DNA from: Niallia sp. NCCP-28
Lineage (GTDB): Bacteria; Bacillota; Bacilli; Bacillales; Cytobacillaceae
Assembly: GCF_023168165.1 (NCBI RefSeq)
Contig: NZ_BQYJ01000005.1
Coordinates: 186,001-250,000 of the forward strand
Length of the DNA: 64,000 nt
Direction: 5' to 3'
Shown: one piece after another, positions 35,065-44,094 of the stretch
Layout of the letters: every line of letters begins with the position of its first letter
Numbering within the stretch: position 1 is the stretch's first letter
Program-made: the position numbers and the translations under genes
Notes under the pieces: model-generated
The model's input: only the letters and a program-made list of their open reading frames with translations
Databases searched by the model: none
Told to the model about the DNA's origin: nothing

Positions 35065-36435
35065 TTATTTAAAGCTGAACATATTAGCTGTTTTTAAAGC
35101 CAATTTTACTGCTTTTCTATTCATAGTGCCTTGGTGTTTTTTAATCACTTTTTCTTTTTCTGCCAACTTAGTTTGCAGGTTTTTAATTGTTTTTTCTTTG
35201 CTGTCGTCTTCTGGATGATATTTTTCCCACCTTGCTACTATCTCTTCCAAACCGCATCCGCTTATTGGAGAAACAACTGGCTGCAGCTTAGTTTCCGCTA
35301 TTTTTTTATCCAATGGAACAGCGCTTGGCGAAAGGGTGTCTTTATAAATATGGTTTAAATTATTTTTATTAAGGAAATTAATAAAGTTATCAAAGTTTTT
35401 TCCTTGTCTTCTAGCTGGTTTTTGGAAGTCGCTTTTTTCAATCAGCTCAGACAGTGTTGTTTTTTCTGTAATATCATTTGCCCACACATATGTCAGCTGA
35501 TGATATTCAGCTAATTCACGCATACGGGCGTCTTTTGGAATGATAATGCTAGGTGTTCCAGCAATTGTTGCAGCGATATTACCATGTAATCTAGCTCCAA
35601 AACTTAAATCAGCTTGTTTCATTAAATCCAGCCACCCAGGAACATTTAATGGATATCGAACTCTATTATTCATATAAGTTGGATCAGACATTTTCACAGG
35701 GTAATTACTGCTCGGTTTTGCAATAGAAGGCGCACCCAAGTATGTAAGCTTTAGCTCTTTCAACCATTGCGGAATAAAATAGTGATTAGGAAACTCTTCC
35801 ATTCCTCTTGTAATAAAATCTAAAACATGTTTAGGCGAAAGTCTTGATGAGTTTACGCAAACCGTTGATTCTTTTGTTATATTTGTTTCTCTTATCTTTA
35901 ATTCCCTTCCAAAAGTATACATAGAAGGGCATCCGATTACAGTGTGGTCAATCCCTTCGCGAAATCCTAATCTAGTTAGATATTGGGAGGTTATTTCTCC
36001 TCGGAGACCAATAGTACTTGATTTCTCCAATACTGCGCGGACAAAATCTTTTACATCTTGATCAAAAGGGAAACCCTCATCTAATTTTGGTTCAAAGGGT
36101 GCACGCAATCCTACACCAATAACTACTACAGGAATTTTCAATTTTTTTATTAGTGCCGTATACTTACGCAATGATGGAACAAATTCCTTGCGAAAAGCAT
36201 CTGCTAATGGAATGATGTAGCAATCGTATTTTTCATTGATTTCATCTGCATATTTTGGATCGTAGTCATAATAATCAGGCGCAATAGCAGTATCTTCTGT
36301 CATCAATGTACGAAAAACACTGTATTGATAAACAAGGTTTCCTACATTTCCTCCAATTGAGTTGTTTAAAAGAATGTGAGGGGCATCAAACGTATCAAAT
36401 GGTGACATTCCTGCGCGTATTATAATATTTTTCAT
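35065..36435 (-). CDS. Polysaccharide pyruvyl transferase family protein
   Basis: GT-B-like protein of 456 residues matching the PS_pyruv_trans family (CsaB/WcaK relatives), which add pyruvate ketals to cell-wall or exopolysaccharide sugars. Features: NNSIGGNVGNLVYQYSVFR near residue 27, VVIGVGLRAP near residue 106, IGLRGEITSQYLTRLG near 137, and LSFGARLHGNIAATIAGTPSII near 283, which holds the conserved His/Asn of the active cleft. The last 40 residues form a Lys/Glu-rich coiled tail. AAAGGAG precedes ATG 36435. It is alone, without surface polysaccharide genes nearby, so the substrate is unknown. Confidence 0.85.
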   Translation of the reverse strand: MKNIIIRAGMSPFDTFDAPHILLNNSIGGNVGNLVYQYSVFRTLMTEDTAIAPDYYDYDPKYADEINEKYDCYIIPLADAFRKEFVPSLRKYTALIKKLKIPVVVIGVGLRAPFEPKLDEGFPFDQDVKDFVRAVLEKSSTIGLRGEITSQYLTRLGFREGIDHTVIGCPSMYTFGRELKIRETNITKESTVCVNSSRLSPKHVLDFITRGMEEFPNHYFIPQWLKELKLTYLGAPSIAKPSSNYPVKMSDPTYMNNRVRYPLNVPGWLDLMKQADLSFGARLHGNIAATIAGTPSIIIPKDARMRELAEYHQLTYVWANDITEKTTLSELIEKSDFQKPARRQGKNFDNFINFLNKNNLNHIYKDTLSPSAVPLDKKIAETKLQPVVSPISGCGLEEIVARWEKYHPEDDSKEKTIKNLQTKLAEKEKVIKKHQGTMNRKAVKLALKTANMFSFK

Positions 36436-36738
36436 GTAAAAAATGCTCCTTTCTGAATTCCCATATGCTGTTTTGCTGAGCTGACTTTTTAAAAGCTTTT
36501 ATACTTTAGATTCTAATACTAGGGAATTGAGTATTTATAAACTAATAATAAATTTTTACATACTCTATTTTTAACAGCCTAGCCAATTTTTTTTGCACCT
36601 ATACTTTAAGTTCCTTTTATAAATGCTATTCTTTTCAAGGACATGCATATATTTATTAGAGAATAAATCGCATAAACCCATCTTTTATTACCCCATATAA
36701 AAGGAATGCAAACATTTTTTATAGATTTTTTTCATTTT
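36436..36738. other. Intergenic region upstream of the pyruvyl transferase gene
   Basis: AT-rich spacer with no gene; a MITE-like element begins at 36739. Confidence 0.4.
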
Positions 36739-36893
36739 GGCTGTTTTTGTATAGATTGTGGCCTTTAAAATCAGCAGCCTGCAGGATCGTCTTTCCCGCT
36801 TTCCCACAGTAGTCTCCATATATGCAGGCTGCTCGAGACTTACTTTCCCTATGTTTTTTTCTGTTAAAAACAACAAACTTTGAGAAAACAGCC
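36739..36893. mobile_element. MITE-like element, copy B
   Basis: 155-bp element with ends GGCTGTTTTTGTATAGATTG and, inverted, GGCTGTTTTCTCAAAGTTTG, flanked by TTCATTTT and TTTATTTT (8-bp target duplication, one difference). It is in the opposite orientation to copy A: its reverse strand carries GGAAAGCGGGAAAGACGATCC, like GGAAAGCGAACATCC of copy A. A 62-codon open frame on its minus strand is not considered a gene. Confidence 0.8.
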
Positions 36894-36997
36894 TTTATTT
36901 TATATAGAAAGATGCTAGCAACTCATTCTTAATTTTCTCTTAATAAAGTTATACAAAAAAATCATTGAAAGTCTATCTCTTTCGTTTTCTTAAAATA

Positions 36998-37036
36998 AAG
37001 CAGTAGAGATCTAAATATTCTAGATTCCTACTGCTT
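36998..37036 (-). terminator. Terminator of the helicase gene
   Basis: AAGCAGTAG ... ATCTA pairs with TAGAT ... CTACTGCTT, followed on the minus strand by TATTTTAAG. Confidence 0.65.
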
Positions 37037-37040
37037 ATCA

Positions 37041-39518
37041 CTATTTTGCAAAATAACATTCATTGCAAATCGAATATCTAAACATCGCTGGCAGTTCTTT
37101 CCCACAAACTCTGCAAGTTTTTTTGCGGCTTTTTATCCCTGACTTCAGCAGCTCGTGAATTTTATCACTTATTTCTTCTCGCACTCTTTCCCAATAATAG
37201 GCTTCCGTCCGTTTCTCTAATCTGTAAAGAAATAAAAGGTGAAGCCCAATTGCTTTATAGGATAATTCCAATTCTTCGAGATTCGTCCCTTTAACATGCG
37301 GCTCTGGCAACTCATGATTTTCTACAATAGCTTCCATATTCCTTTTCCATTGACTTCTTAATGTAGGCTCACTTGTGGAAAACGGAAGTCGCAAAAAGCT
37401 AAATAAGTCATATAAAGAGAGCCTTGCTTCTATCATTGTCCCCACAATACTTTCGTACAATAGTTTTTCTTCGGATAAAGTAGCTTTTTTTGTTCCTTCA
37501 GGACTCTTAAAATGATCCCATAAATAGAAAAACAAGCTGAGTTTATTCGAATATTTTTGAAACCTTTCTAGAACTGCCTGTGTCGGCGCAATGGTAAATC
37601 CCTCTATACTTTCATCTTCCTTTTCTAACAACTGTTTCATTTTTCTTTGCTCAGTTGCAAAAGCCACTTTGCCAATATTGTATATTCCTCTGCGGCCCGC
37701 TCTTCCTGCTATTTGTTTTACTTCTTGAGAGGTAAGCAATCTTCGCCTTATGCCATCAAATTTATCATTTTCTAGAAAAACAATACGCCTGACCGGCAAA
37801 TTTAGTCCCATTCCAATTGCATCTGTTGATACAATAACCGATGTTTCACCATTAATAAATCGCTCCATTTGCTTTTTCCTAGTTTCTGGAGGCATGCTGC
37901 CATATATCATACTGACCTGACGTCCTGTTTTTTGAAGTTCCGCGGCTGTTTCAAGCACCCCTCTTCTGGAAAAGCAAACAAGTGCATCTCCTTTTCTAGT
38001 ATGATTTAAATGAAAGGTTTGCGTCTCCACTTCTAATGGAATATCTCTCTTATACTCATGCACTTCAACATGAGAATCGCCTAAAATTTGCAAAATCATA
38101 GCTTTAGCATGAAGGCTGCAGATAATATGAACCTCTTTTGCATTTGCTTTTGTAATAGCTCGATACCACGAAAAACCACGATCCTTATCAGCAATCATCT
38201 GCGCTTCATCTATGACAATTACTTCATAAAAATCTTTCTCATGAAACATCTCTACTGTACTCGATTGATGCATGGCCCCCATCACCGGCTTTTCCTCTTC
38301 TCCAGTCTTTAAGGAGCACAGAACCTGTTCTTCATTTAACTTTTCAAAAACCTCTAATGCCAAAAGCCGTAAAGGAGCTAAATATAAACCACTATTTGCT
38401 TTCTTCATTCTGGATAAGGCTTGGAACGTTTTCCCTGTATTTGTTTCCCCTGTATGAAGAATATAATGAATGTTTCTGCTTGCTGGGGGATAATATTCTC
38501 TTCCGAAAATATCATCAATCATTCTTGCCTCTTCCTCTTGACGCCGCCTTCTTTCTTCTTTATCTTCAAAAGCCTTCTGCTCTCTTCTAGCGATATCTCT
38601 TTCATATATTTCCCGATGTATTTCCCTATCGAATGGAATATCGATTAATTTTAGAAGGTCTTTTAGCTGTTCTTCAAGCAAATCATCTATTAACTCAAAC
38701 GTTATATCTGTAAATATGCCATATCCCACTTCTTTCAAATAGGCATTCGGCATAGTATGCTGATAAACTTGTTGATATTCATCGAGCAAACGCGGCGGCA
38801 ATTCATTCTTTAACCAATTAGGCAAAAAGTCTACTAAATAATTCTGTATAAGACTTGCATATGCTTCACTTCTGTCCTCTATAAAATGAAATTTATTATA
38901 AGGCAATTCCATTTCATTATATAAATACTCTTCAAATAACAGCTCAGAAGAAGATAAAACAATCCCATACCTTTCAATTTCAACAGCAAGATGGCTTCCA
39001 ACCAAGTAGCGTATATAAAGATAAATATCTTCATATTGTTTTCCAACTTGCTTTTCCATATAATATTCAAACTTGCTCTCTAACTTCCCCCTCAATTCTC
39101 GCTGCTCTACTTGTTCCTTGCGCTCAAGATACCCTTCTCTAGCATTTGTATATATTTGTTTCCAACTGCAAGATTCCTCCGAAATAAATTCATCCAGCCA
39201 TTGTTGAAAAGCATACGGCTTTACTTCTCTAATTTGCGCGCGAAATAATTGATTTAGCTTTTTTTTCGGGATTCCTTCTATAGAAATACCATTCTCCTCT
39301 AAGTACTGCTTTTTTTCATCGCTGGAAGTATGGCTTGCTGCTGTGTTAATCCATGTATTCAGCCATATTTGGCTAATATACTCTTCTCTATCCAAAATAT
39401 ATTGATTATAAGAAGGCATTGTATCTTGTTTCTCCAAATAACGACCAACATCTTCTAAAATAAGTTTTTGAGTGCGTTCGACTGCCTGTAAATAATAGGG
39501 TTTCAGGATTTTATTCAT
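37041..39518 (-). CDS. Suv3-like DExH-box RNA helicase with N-terminal extension and zinc ribbon
   Basis: 825-residue cytoplasmic superfamily 2 helicase. Residues 1-340 are an uncharacterised, mostly helical, highly charged extension. The motor follows: Walker A HTGETNTGKTFQA near residue 352, motif II VIDEAQM, motif III CSLHAKA, motif V STDAIGMGLNLPVR, motif VI QIAGRAGRRG. A C-terminal segment (about 620-790) and a zinc ribbon CRVCGKELPAMFRYSICNEC close the protein. The DEAQ box and the order match Suv3 of mitochondria and its little-studied bacterial relatives, so RNA unwinding or turnover is a fair guess. Single gene, start ATG 39518 behind AGGAG. Confidence 0.82.
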   Translation of the reverse strand: MNKILKPYYLQAVERTQKLILEDVGRYLEKQDTMPSYNQYILDREEYISQIWLNTWINTAASHTSSDEKKQYLEENGISIEGIPKKKLNQLFRAQIREVKPYAFQQWLDEFISEESCSWKQIYTNAREGYLERKEQVEQRELRGKLESKFEYYMEKQVGKQYEDIYLYIRYLVGSHLAVEIERYGIVLSSSELLFEEYLYNEMELPYNKFHFIEDRSEAYASLIQNYLVDFLPNWLKNELPPRLLDEYQQVYQHTMPNAYLKEVGYGIFTDITFELIDDLLEEQLKDLLKLIDIPFDREIHREIYERDIARREQKAFEDKEERRRRQEEEARMIDDIFGREYYPPASRNIHYILHTGETNTGKTFQALSRMKKANSGLYLAPLRLLALEVFEKLNEEQVLCSLKTGEEEKPVMGAMHQSSTVEMFHEKDFYEVIVIDEAQMIADKDRGFSWYRAITKANAKEVHIICSLHAKAMILQILGDSHVEVHEYKRDIPLEVETQTFHLNHTRKGDALVCFSRRGVLETAAELQKTGRQVSMIYGSMPPETRKKQMERFINGETSVIVSTDAIGMGLNLPVRRIVFLENDKFDGIRRRLLTSQEVKQIAGRAGRRGIYNIGKVAFATEQRKMKQLLEKEDESIEGFTIAPTQAVLERFQKYSNKLSLFFYLWDHFKSPEGTKKATLSEEKLLYESIVGTMIEARLSLYDLFSFLRLPFSTSEPTLRSQWKRNMEAIVENHELPEPHVKGTNLEELELSYKAIGLHLLFLYRLEKRTEAYYWERVREEISDKIHELLKSGIKSRKKTCRVCGKELPAMFRYSICNECYFAK

Positions 39519-39972
39519 TTAAAAACTCCTAAAAATAATATATTTCCTTTAGTTTCTGTCGTTTATGTAAATTCATGTATCGTTTATATAGACTTCCAAT
39601 GATACCCATTCAATAATTATGAACTTTCTGTGCACAATTCACAAATAGGTATTTAAACCTATTTTATCATGCTATAATTTACATATATTAGTATTTATTT
39701 TCAATAAAATCATTCCATTAGAACTATAAGGAAAACTAGCTAATTTCCACATTTTTTAAAACCATCTATTGTATATTCTTTATAACTTAATAGTTTGATA
39801 AAAGCAAACTCCTTCAGAAGTTGGGAACCAACATATAGGACTAATGCAAAAGCCAACAGATTGATGAATATTTTTTATTTTAATGCATTAGTGGACACCT
39901 TGCGGATTCTTCCAACTTCAAAAGCAAGTTTATGATATTGATGCATTATTAATTACTATATAGAATAGCGAG
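39519..39972. other. Intergenic region with a large nested inverted repeat (39817-39919)
   Basis: Outer arms GAAGTTGG (39817-39824) and CCAACTTC (39912-39919) enclose perfect inner arms ACTAATGCA (39840-39848) and TGCATTAGT (39884-39892). It sits about 55-155 bp upstream of the chemoreceptor gene. No known riboswitch signature is visible. The remainder is AT-rich and empty. Confidence 0.5.
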
Positions 39973-41679
39973 ATGAAGAGGATGAAATGGACGATAAAGA
40001 AAAAAATCAACCTTGGTTTTTCTATCATATTGCTGATATTAGCGGCATTAGCAAGTATCTCTTACTATCAGATCACTGTTGTAGACAAAACCTATACAGA
40101 ATTAATTAATGACAAAGCAAAAAAATTATCCATGATTAAAGACCTTGAAATCACAGTTAAAGATGAACAAACCAGTTTACGCGGATATCTTCTAACTGAG
40201 GATGAAACGGCACTTCACAAATATCAAAGTGCAGCACAAGAATATATGAATCAAAGCAATGCCTTAGGTAAAATAATTAAACACCCTAAAGCTAAAACAT
40301 TACTTTCTCAATTAAATCAAATTGAAAAAGAATATAAGGAAATTGCTGATAAAACAATTAAACTAAAACAAGAAAAGAAAACAGAGGAATATGCAGCAAT
40401 TATATCAGGACAAGGCAAGGAAGTGATTGAGCGCTTTAGTCTGAAAGCAGAGGAGTTAACTAATTATCAACAAGCCGTCTTGGATAATGAAAGCGTTTCA
40501 ACAACCGATAATGTTTATTCTATTTTAAACATCGTGCTGCTATTAAGTATCGCTGCCATCCTTATTGGGTTCCTTATTGCCTTTTATACTGCCAAAATTA
40601 TATCAAAACCAATAATTATCGTGAATACAGCTGCCAAGAAAATAGCAGATGGCGATTTAACTGCGGATAAAATCAATATACAAAACAAGGATGAAATTGG
40701 TGATCTTGCAAGCTCTTTTAATAAAATGGCTGCTAATTTAAAAAATATTATTCAACAAGTTTCTATAAATGCGGATCATGTAGCGGCAACATCCGAAGAA
40801 CTATCTGCAAGCTCTGAACAAACAAGTAGAGCTGCTGAGCAAATCACCATTTCTATACAAGAAGTTTCAGCAAATGCAGAAAAACAATTCACGAATATAG
40901 AAAAGACTTCTCTTACTATAAATAAAATGGCTGCAGGAATAAATCAAATAGCCAATAACGCTCAACTAGTTGCTGCTAGCGCTAGCGAAACATCTACAAA
41001 AGCTGCAGAAGGGGATAAATCCATTCATACTGCTATTCAACAGATGAATTCTATCCAGCAAAATGTTCAAAGTTTATCAACCATTATTGCAGGACTAGGA
41101 AATCGTTCAATGGAAATCAATGAGATTATTAATGTAATTACAAATATTTCAGCACAAACAAATCTTTTAGCATTAAATGCTGCTATTGAAGCCGCAAGAG
41201 CTGGTGAACATGGCAGAGGGTTTTCCGTAGTTGCAGATGAAGTGCGCAAGTTAGCAGAACAAGCTGCTATCTCTGCTCAACAAATAGCTGAACTGATAAA
41301 ACATAATCAAGAAGAGGTAAATAAAGCTATTTTATCCATGAATTCTGCTACAAAAGAAGTATCTGAAGGAATTCATATCATAAACGATTCAGGAAATTTA
41401 TTTGCTCATATTGAAGGTTCCATTAAGCTAGTTACACAGCAAATTCAAGAAGTTTCAACCGCTGTTCAAGAAATGGCAGAAGGCTCAGAACATATAATAC
41501 AAACAATAGACTATGTTACAGGAATTGGAGAATCAACTGCATCCAATAGCCAGGAAGTGTCTGCCGCAACCGAAGAACAGCTAGCATCAATAGAAGAAAT
41601 CGCTTCTTCCTCCCTATCTTTATCGCAAATGGCAGAAGATCTACAAACACATATAAGAAAATTTAAAATACAAAAATAA
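39973..41679 (+). CDS. Methyl-accepting chemotaxis protein with CHASE3 sensor
   Basis: Membrane chemoreceptor of 568 residues. TM1 about 11-29, CHASE3 domain about 35-175 ([20 protein letters not shown]), TM2 about 182-205, HAMP about 206-260 ([17 protein letters not shown]), and a C-terminal signalling domain with tip [22 protein letters not shown] at about 394. The start at 39973 has a poor ribosome site (GCGAG); ATG 39982 is the alternative. Ligand unknown. The CHASE3 domain is of the same class as in the RsbK-like kinase. Confidence 0.92.
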   Translation: MKRMKWTIKKKINLGFSIILLILAALASISYYQITVVDKTYTELINDKAKKLSMIKDLEITVKDEQTSLRGYLLTEDETALHKYQSAAQEYMNQSNALGKIIKHPKAKTLLSQLNQIEKEYKEIADKTIKLKQEKKTEEYAAIISGQGKEVIERFSLKAEELTNYQQAVLDNESVSTTDNVYSILNIVLLLSIAAILIGFLIAFYTAKIISKPIIIVNTAAKKIADGDLTADKINIQNKDEIGDLASSFNKMAANLKNIIQQVSINADHVAATSEELSASSEQTSRAAEQITISIQEVSANAEKQFTNIEKTSLTINKMAAGINQIANNAQLVAASASETSTKAAEGDKSIHTAIQQMNSIQQNVQSLSTIIAGLGNRSMEINEIINVITNISAQTNLLALNAAIEAARAGEHGRGFSVVADEVRKLAEQAAISAQQIAELIKHNQEEVNKAILSMNSATKEVSEGIHIINDSGNLFAHIEGSIKLVTQQIQEVSTAVQEMAEGSEHIIQTIDYVTGIGESTASNSQEVSAATEEQLASIEEIASSSLSLSQMAEDLQTHIRKFKIQK

Positions 41680-41722
41680 TCAGGCCTGTCTATTCGTTTT
41701 TAAATTTGGACATATATGTATC

Positions 41723-41762
41723 AAAAAACCCCCTAAACAACATATGAATTTAGGGGGTTTTT
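41723..41762. terminator. Bidirectional terminator after the chemoreceptor and metallopeptidase genes
   Basis: AAAAAACCCCCTAAA pairs with TTTAGGGGGTTTTT. Confidence 0.9.
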
Positions 41763-41779
41763 AAACAAGCCATAAAACA

Positions 41780-42625
41780 TTATAGTTTTTTTGCTTGAAA
41801 CGTATCTCCATCTTCTATTTTTCCAGATTGAAACCCTTTATAAAACCAACGTTTTCTTTGTTCTGAAGTTCCATGTGTAAAACTTTCTGGCACAACATAT
41901 CCCTGTGCTTTCTTCTGAAGCGTATCATCTCCAACCGCTGTCGCTGCTGTTAATGCCTCCTCTAAGTCTCCCTCTTCAAGCAAATCCATTCCTTGTGCAT
42001 GATTTGCCCAAACTCCAGCATAATAATCTGCCTGCAGTTCAAAACGAACAAGATACTTATTAAATTCTTCTTCGCTTAATTTTGAGCGCAAAGGCATAAT
42101 CTTATCCGATGTACCAAGAAGAGTCTGTACATGATGGCCTACCTCATGGGCAATTACATATGCCATTGCAAAGTCTCCTGGTGCCTGAAATTTATCCTGC
42201 AGCTCTTGGTAGAAGCTAAGATCAATATACAGTTTCTGATCACCTGGACAATAAAAGGGGCCTACCGATGAACCAGCTGTCCCACAGGCAGAATCAACAC
42301 TCCCCGTATACAAAACAAGAGTAGGTTCTTTATAAGAAAGTCCATCCTTTTGAAATTCTTCCTTCCATACTTTTTCTGTATCAGCGAGAACAACGGAGAC
42401 AAATTCTGCTAGTTCTTTTTCCTCGGCTGTTTCTTCATAAGAAGTATCGCTGCCTGAATCAGACAAAGACAAATTATTTAATAACTCTCCAGGGTTTCCT
42501 CCCATTAAAGTTATAATAACAACAATAACTATTCCAATCCCACCGCCAATAATGCCTTTCCCGCCTATGCTTTTTCCTCGGCGATCTTCTATATTGGAAC
42601 TTTTCCGTCTACCTTGCCATTTCAT
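41780..42625 (-). CDS. YpfJ-type neutral zinc metallopeptidase
   Basis: 281-residue protein of the YpfJ/zinc_peptidase family. After a basic N-terminus (MKWQGRRKSSNIEDRRG) a single membrane helix (about 25-45, GIIGGGIGIVIVVIITLMGG) anchors it. The catalytic domain has VIAHEVGHHVQTLLG (HExxH) and a C-terminal SFTHGTSEQRKRW. Start ATG 42625 has AGGGGG upstream; an in-frame ATG at 42652 overlaps no ribosome site. A matching sigma-B promoter lies 45-70 bp upstream, so it is likely a stress gene. Substrate unknown. Confidence 0.88.
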   Translation of the reverse strand: MKWQGRRKSSNIEDRRGKSIGGKGIIGGGIGIVIVVIITLMGGNPGELLNNLSLSDSGSDTSYEETAEEKELAEFVSVVLADTEKVWKEEFQKDGLSYKEPTLVLYTGSVDSACGTAGSSVGPFYCPGDQKLYIDLSFYQELQDKFQAPGDFAMAYVIAHEVGHHVQTLLGTSDKIMPLRSKLSEEEFNKYLVRFELQADYYAGVWANHAQGMDLLEEGDLEEALTAATAVGDDTLQKKAQGYVVPESFTHGTSEQRKRWFYKGFQSGKIEDGDTFQAKKL

Positions 42626-42669
42626 TGCTATACCCCCTAGTTGATAGATCAAATAATGATAGTTGTGTT

Positions 42670-42695
42670 ATACCCGAAAAAATAAATTTTTAGAC
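42670..42695 (-). promoter_or_regulatory. Sigma-B promoter of the metallopeptidase gene
   Basis: GTCTAA (42690-42695), 14 bp, GGGTAT (42670-42675): -10 perfect, -35 with one mismatch to sigma-B consensus. Confidence 0.7.
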
Positions 42696-43013
42696 AATCA
42701 TTACTTTATTGTATAAAGCTGAAACTCCCATACCTAATCATAAATTTGACAGGATTATTTTAAAGAATATTTTTATTGCTATCTCGAATAAAGATTATTA
42801 TTGCTCCTTTCCTGATTCTCTATTTATAGACAGCAATTGAAACCCCTTTCTTAATAGTTGAAGTAAACCTACTTATATGTCAAAATAACATGGTATAGCA
42901 TATCCAACTAAGAAAAAACATATATGAGAGAACTTCAGTTATTGGTTGATGGATCCATAGAATCATATCCCTCAGCCCATACATATATTTTATAAATTGG
43001 AGGGGAATAAATA
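42696..43013. other. Divergent intergenic region, plus-strand promoter not identified
   Basis: No gene or clear element is seen apart from the sigma-B promoter at its left edge; AT-rich. Confidence 0.35.
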
Positions 43014-43931
43014 ATGAGAAAAATAAAGCTTGGAAGCAGTACACTAGAAATACCTGTTGTTGCGGTTGGCTGTATGCGCATTAACTCGCTTGAAAAAGCT
43101 GAAGCAGAGCATTTTGTGCAAACAGCTTTAGAAGAAGGTGCAAACTTTTTTGATCATGCAGATATATACGGCGGGGGTGAATGCGAAGAAATCTTTGCAG
43201 ATGCTATTAACATGAATGCAGATATCCGCGAAAAAATCATTCTGCAATCAAAGTGCGGCATTCGCAATGGAATGTTCGACTTCTCAAAAGAATATATTTT
43301 GGAATCCGTTGATGGAATATTAAAAAGACTAAAAACAGATTACCTGGATACATTGCTTCTTCACCGTCCAGATGCATTAGTAGAGCCTGAAGAAGTGGCA
43401 GAGGCTTTTGATATTCTTGAAAATTCTGGAAAAGTAAGGTATTTTGGCGTATCCAATCAAAATCCCATGCAAATAGAATTGCTTAAAAAATATGTAAAGC
43501 AGCCATTAGTTGCAAACCAATTACAATTAAGCATTACAAATGCCAATATGATTTCTAATGGAATTAATGTAAATATGGAAAATGAATCAGCAATCAACCG
43601 TGATGGAAGCATTCTTGATTATTGCCGATTAAATGATATTACCATTCAACCTTGGTCTCCTTTCCAATATGGATTTTTTGAAGGAGTATTTCTTGGCAGC
43701 GATAAGTTTCCAGAATTAAATCAAAAAATAGATGAAATCGCTAACAAATATAATGCAAGCAATACAACTATTGCTATCGCTTGGCTATTGCGCCACCCTG
43801 CAAATATGCAGCCTATTATTGGCACCATGAATATTAATCGATTAAAAGAATGCTGTCAGGCAAGTGAAATCAATCTTACAAGAGAAGAATGGTATAGTAT
43901 CTATCGTGCAGCAGGCAATATTTTGCCATAA
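43014..43931 (+). CDS. Aldo/keto reductase (YdhF-like)
   Basis: NADPH-dependent TIM-barrel oxidoreductase, 305 residues. Catalytic tetrad candidates: Asp and Tyr in FFDHADIYGGGECE (near residue 45-50), Lys in ILQSKCGIR, and His in LLLHRPDA. Coenzyme-site region PIIGTMNINRLKECCQA at the C-terminus. The closest style is E. coli YdhF, of unknown physiological substrate. Good GGAGGGG site before ATG 43014. Single gene with a terminator. Confidence 0.9.
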   Translation: MRKIKLGSSTLEIPVVAVGCMRINSLEKAEAEHFVQTALEEGANFFDHADIYGGGECEEIFADAINMNADIREKIILQSKCGIRNGMFDFSKEYILESVDGILKRLKTDYLDTLLLHRPDALVEPEEVAEAFDILENSGKVRYFGVSNQNPMQIELLKKYVKQPLVANQLQLSITNANMISNGINVNMENESAINRDGSILDYCRLNDITIQPWSPFQYGFFEGVFLGSDKFPELNQKIDEIANKYNASNTTIAIAWLLRHPANMQPIIGTMNINRLKECCQASEINLTREEWYSIYRAAGNILP

Positions 43932-43957
43932 ATCTTACTTAGGATATCTCAAATTAC

Positions 43958-43993
43958 AAAGGAGGCAAACTAGTCATTTTGCCTTCCTTTTTA
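43958..43993 (+). terminator. Terminator of the aldo/keto reductase gene
   Basis: AAAGGAGGCAAA pairs with TTTTGCCTTCCTTT, followed by T-rich sequence. Confidence 0.8.
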
Positions 43994-44094
43994 TTATTCC
44001 AAGATATAAATATTTATAAAAGCTTAAACCATATAATATTAAAAAACTAGTTAATCTCTTAAGAAGAAAAACTAGTTCAAAATCTATTGTTATC

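Noticed and set aside
34915-35097. 60-codon plus-strand open frame after the MocA relic
   Set aside because: It overlaps the terminator and 3' end of the pyruvyl transferase gene and reads low-complexity.
36688-36876. 62-codon minus-strand open frame
   Set aside because: It lies inside MITE copy B and is explained by the element's sequence.
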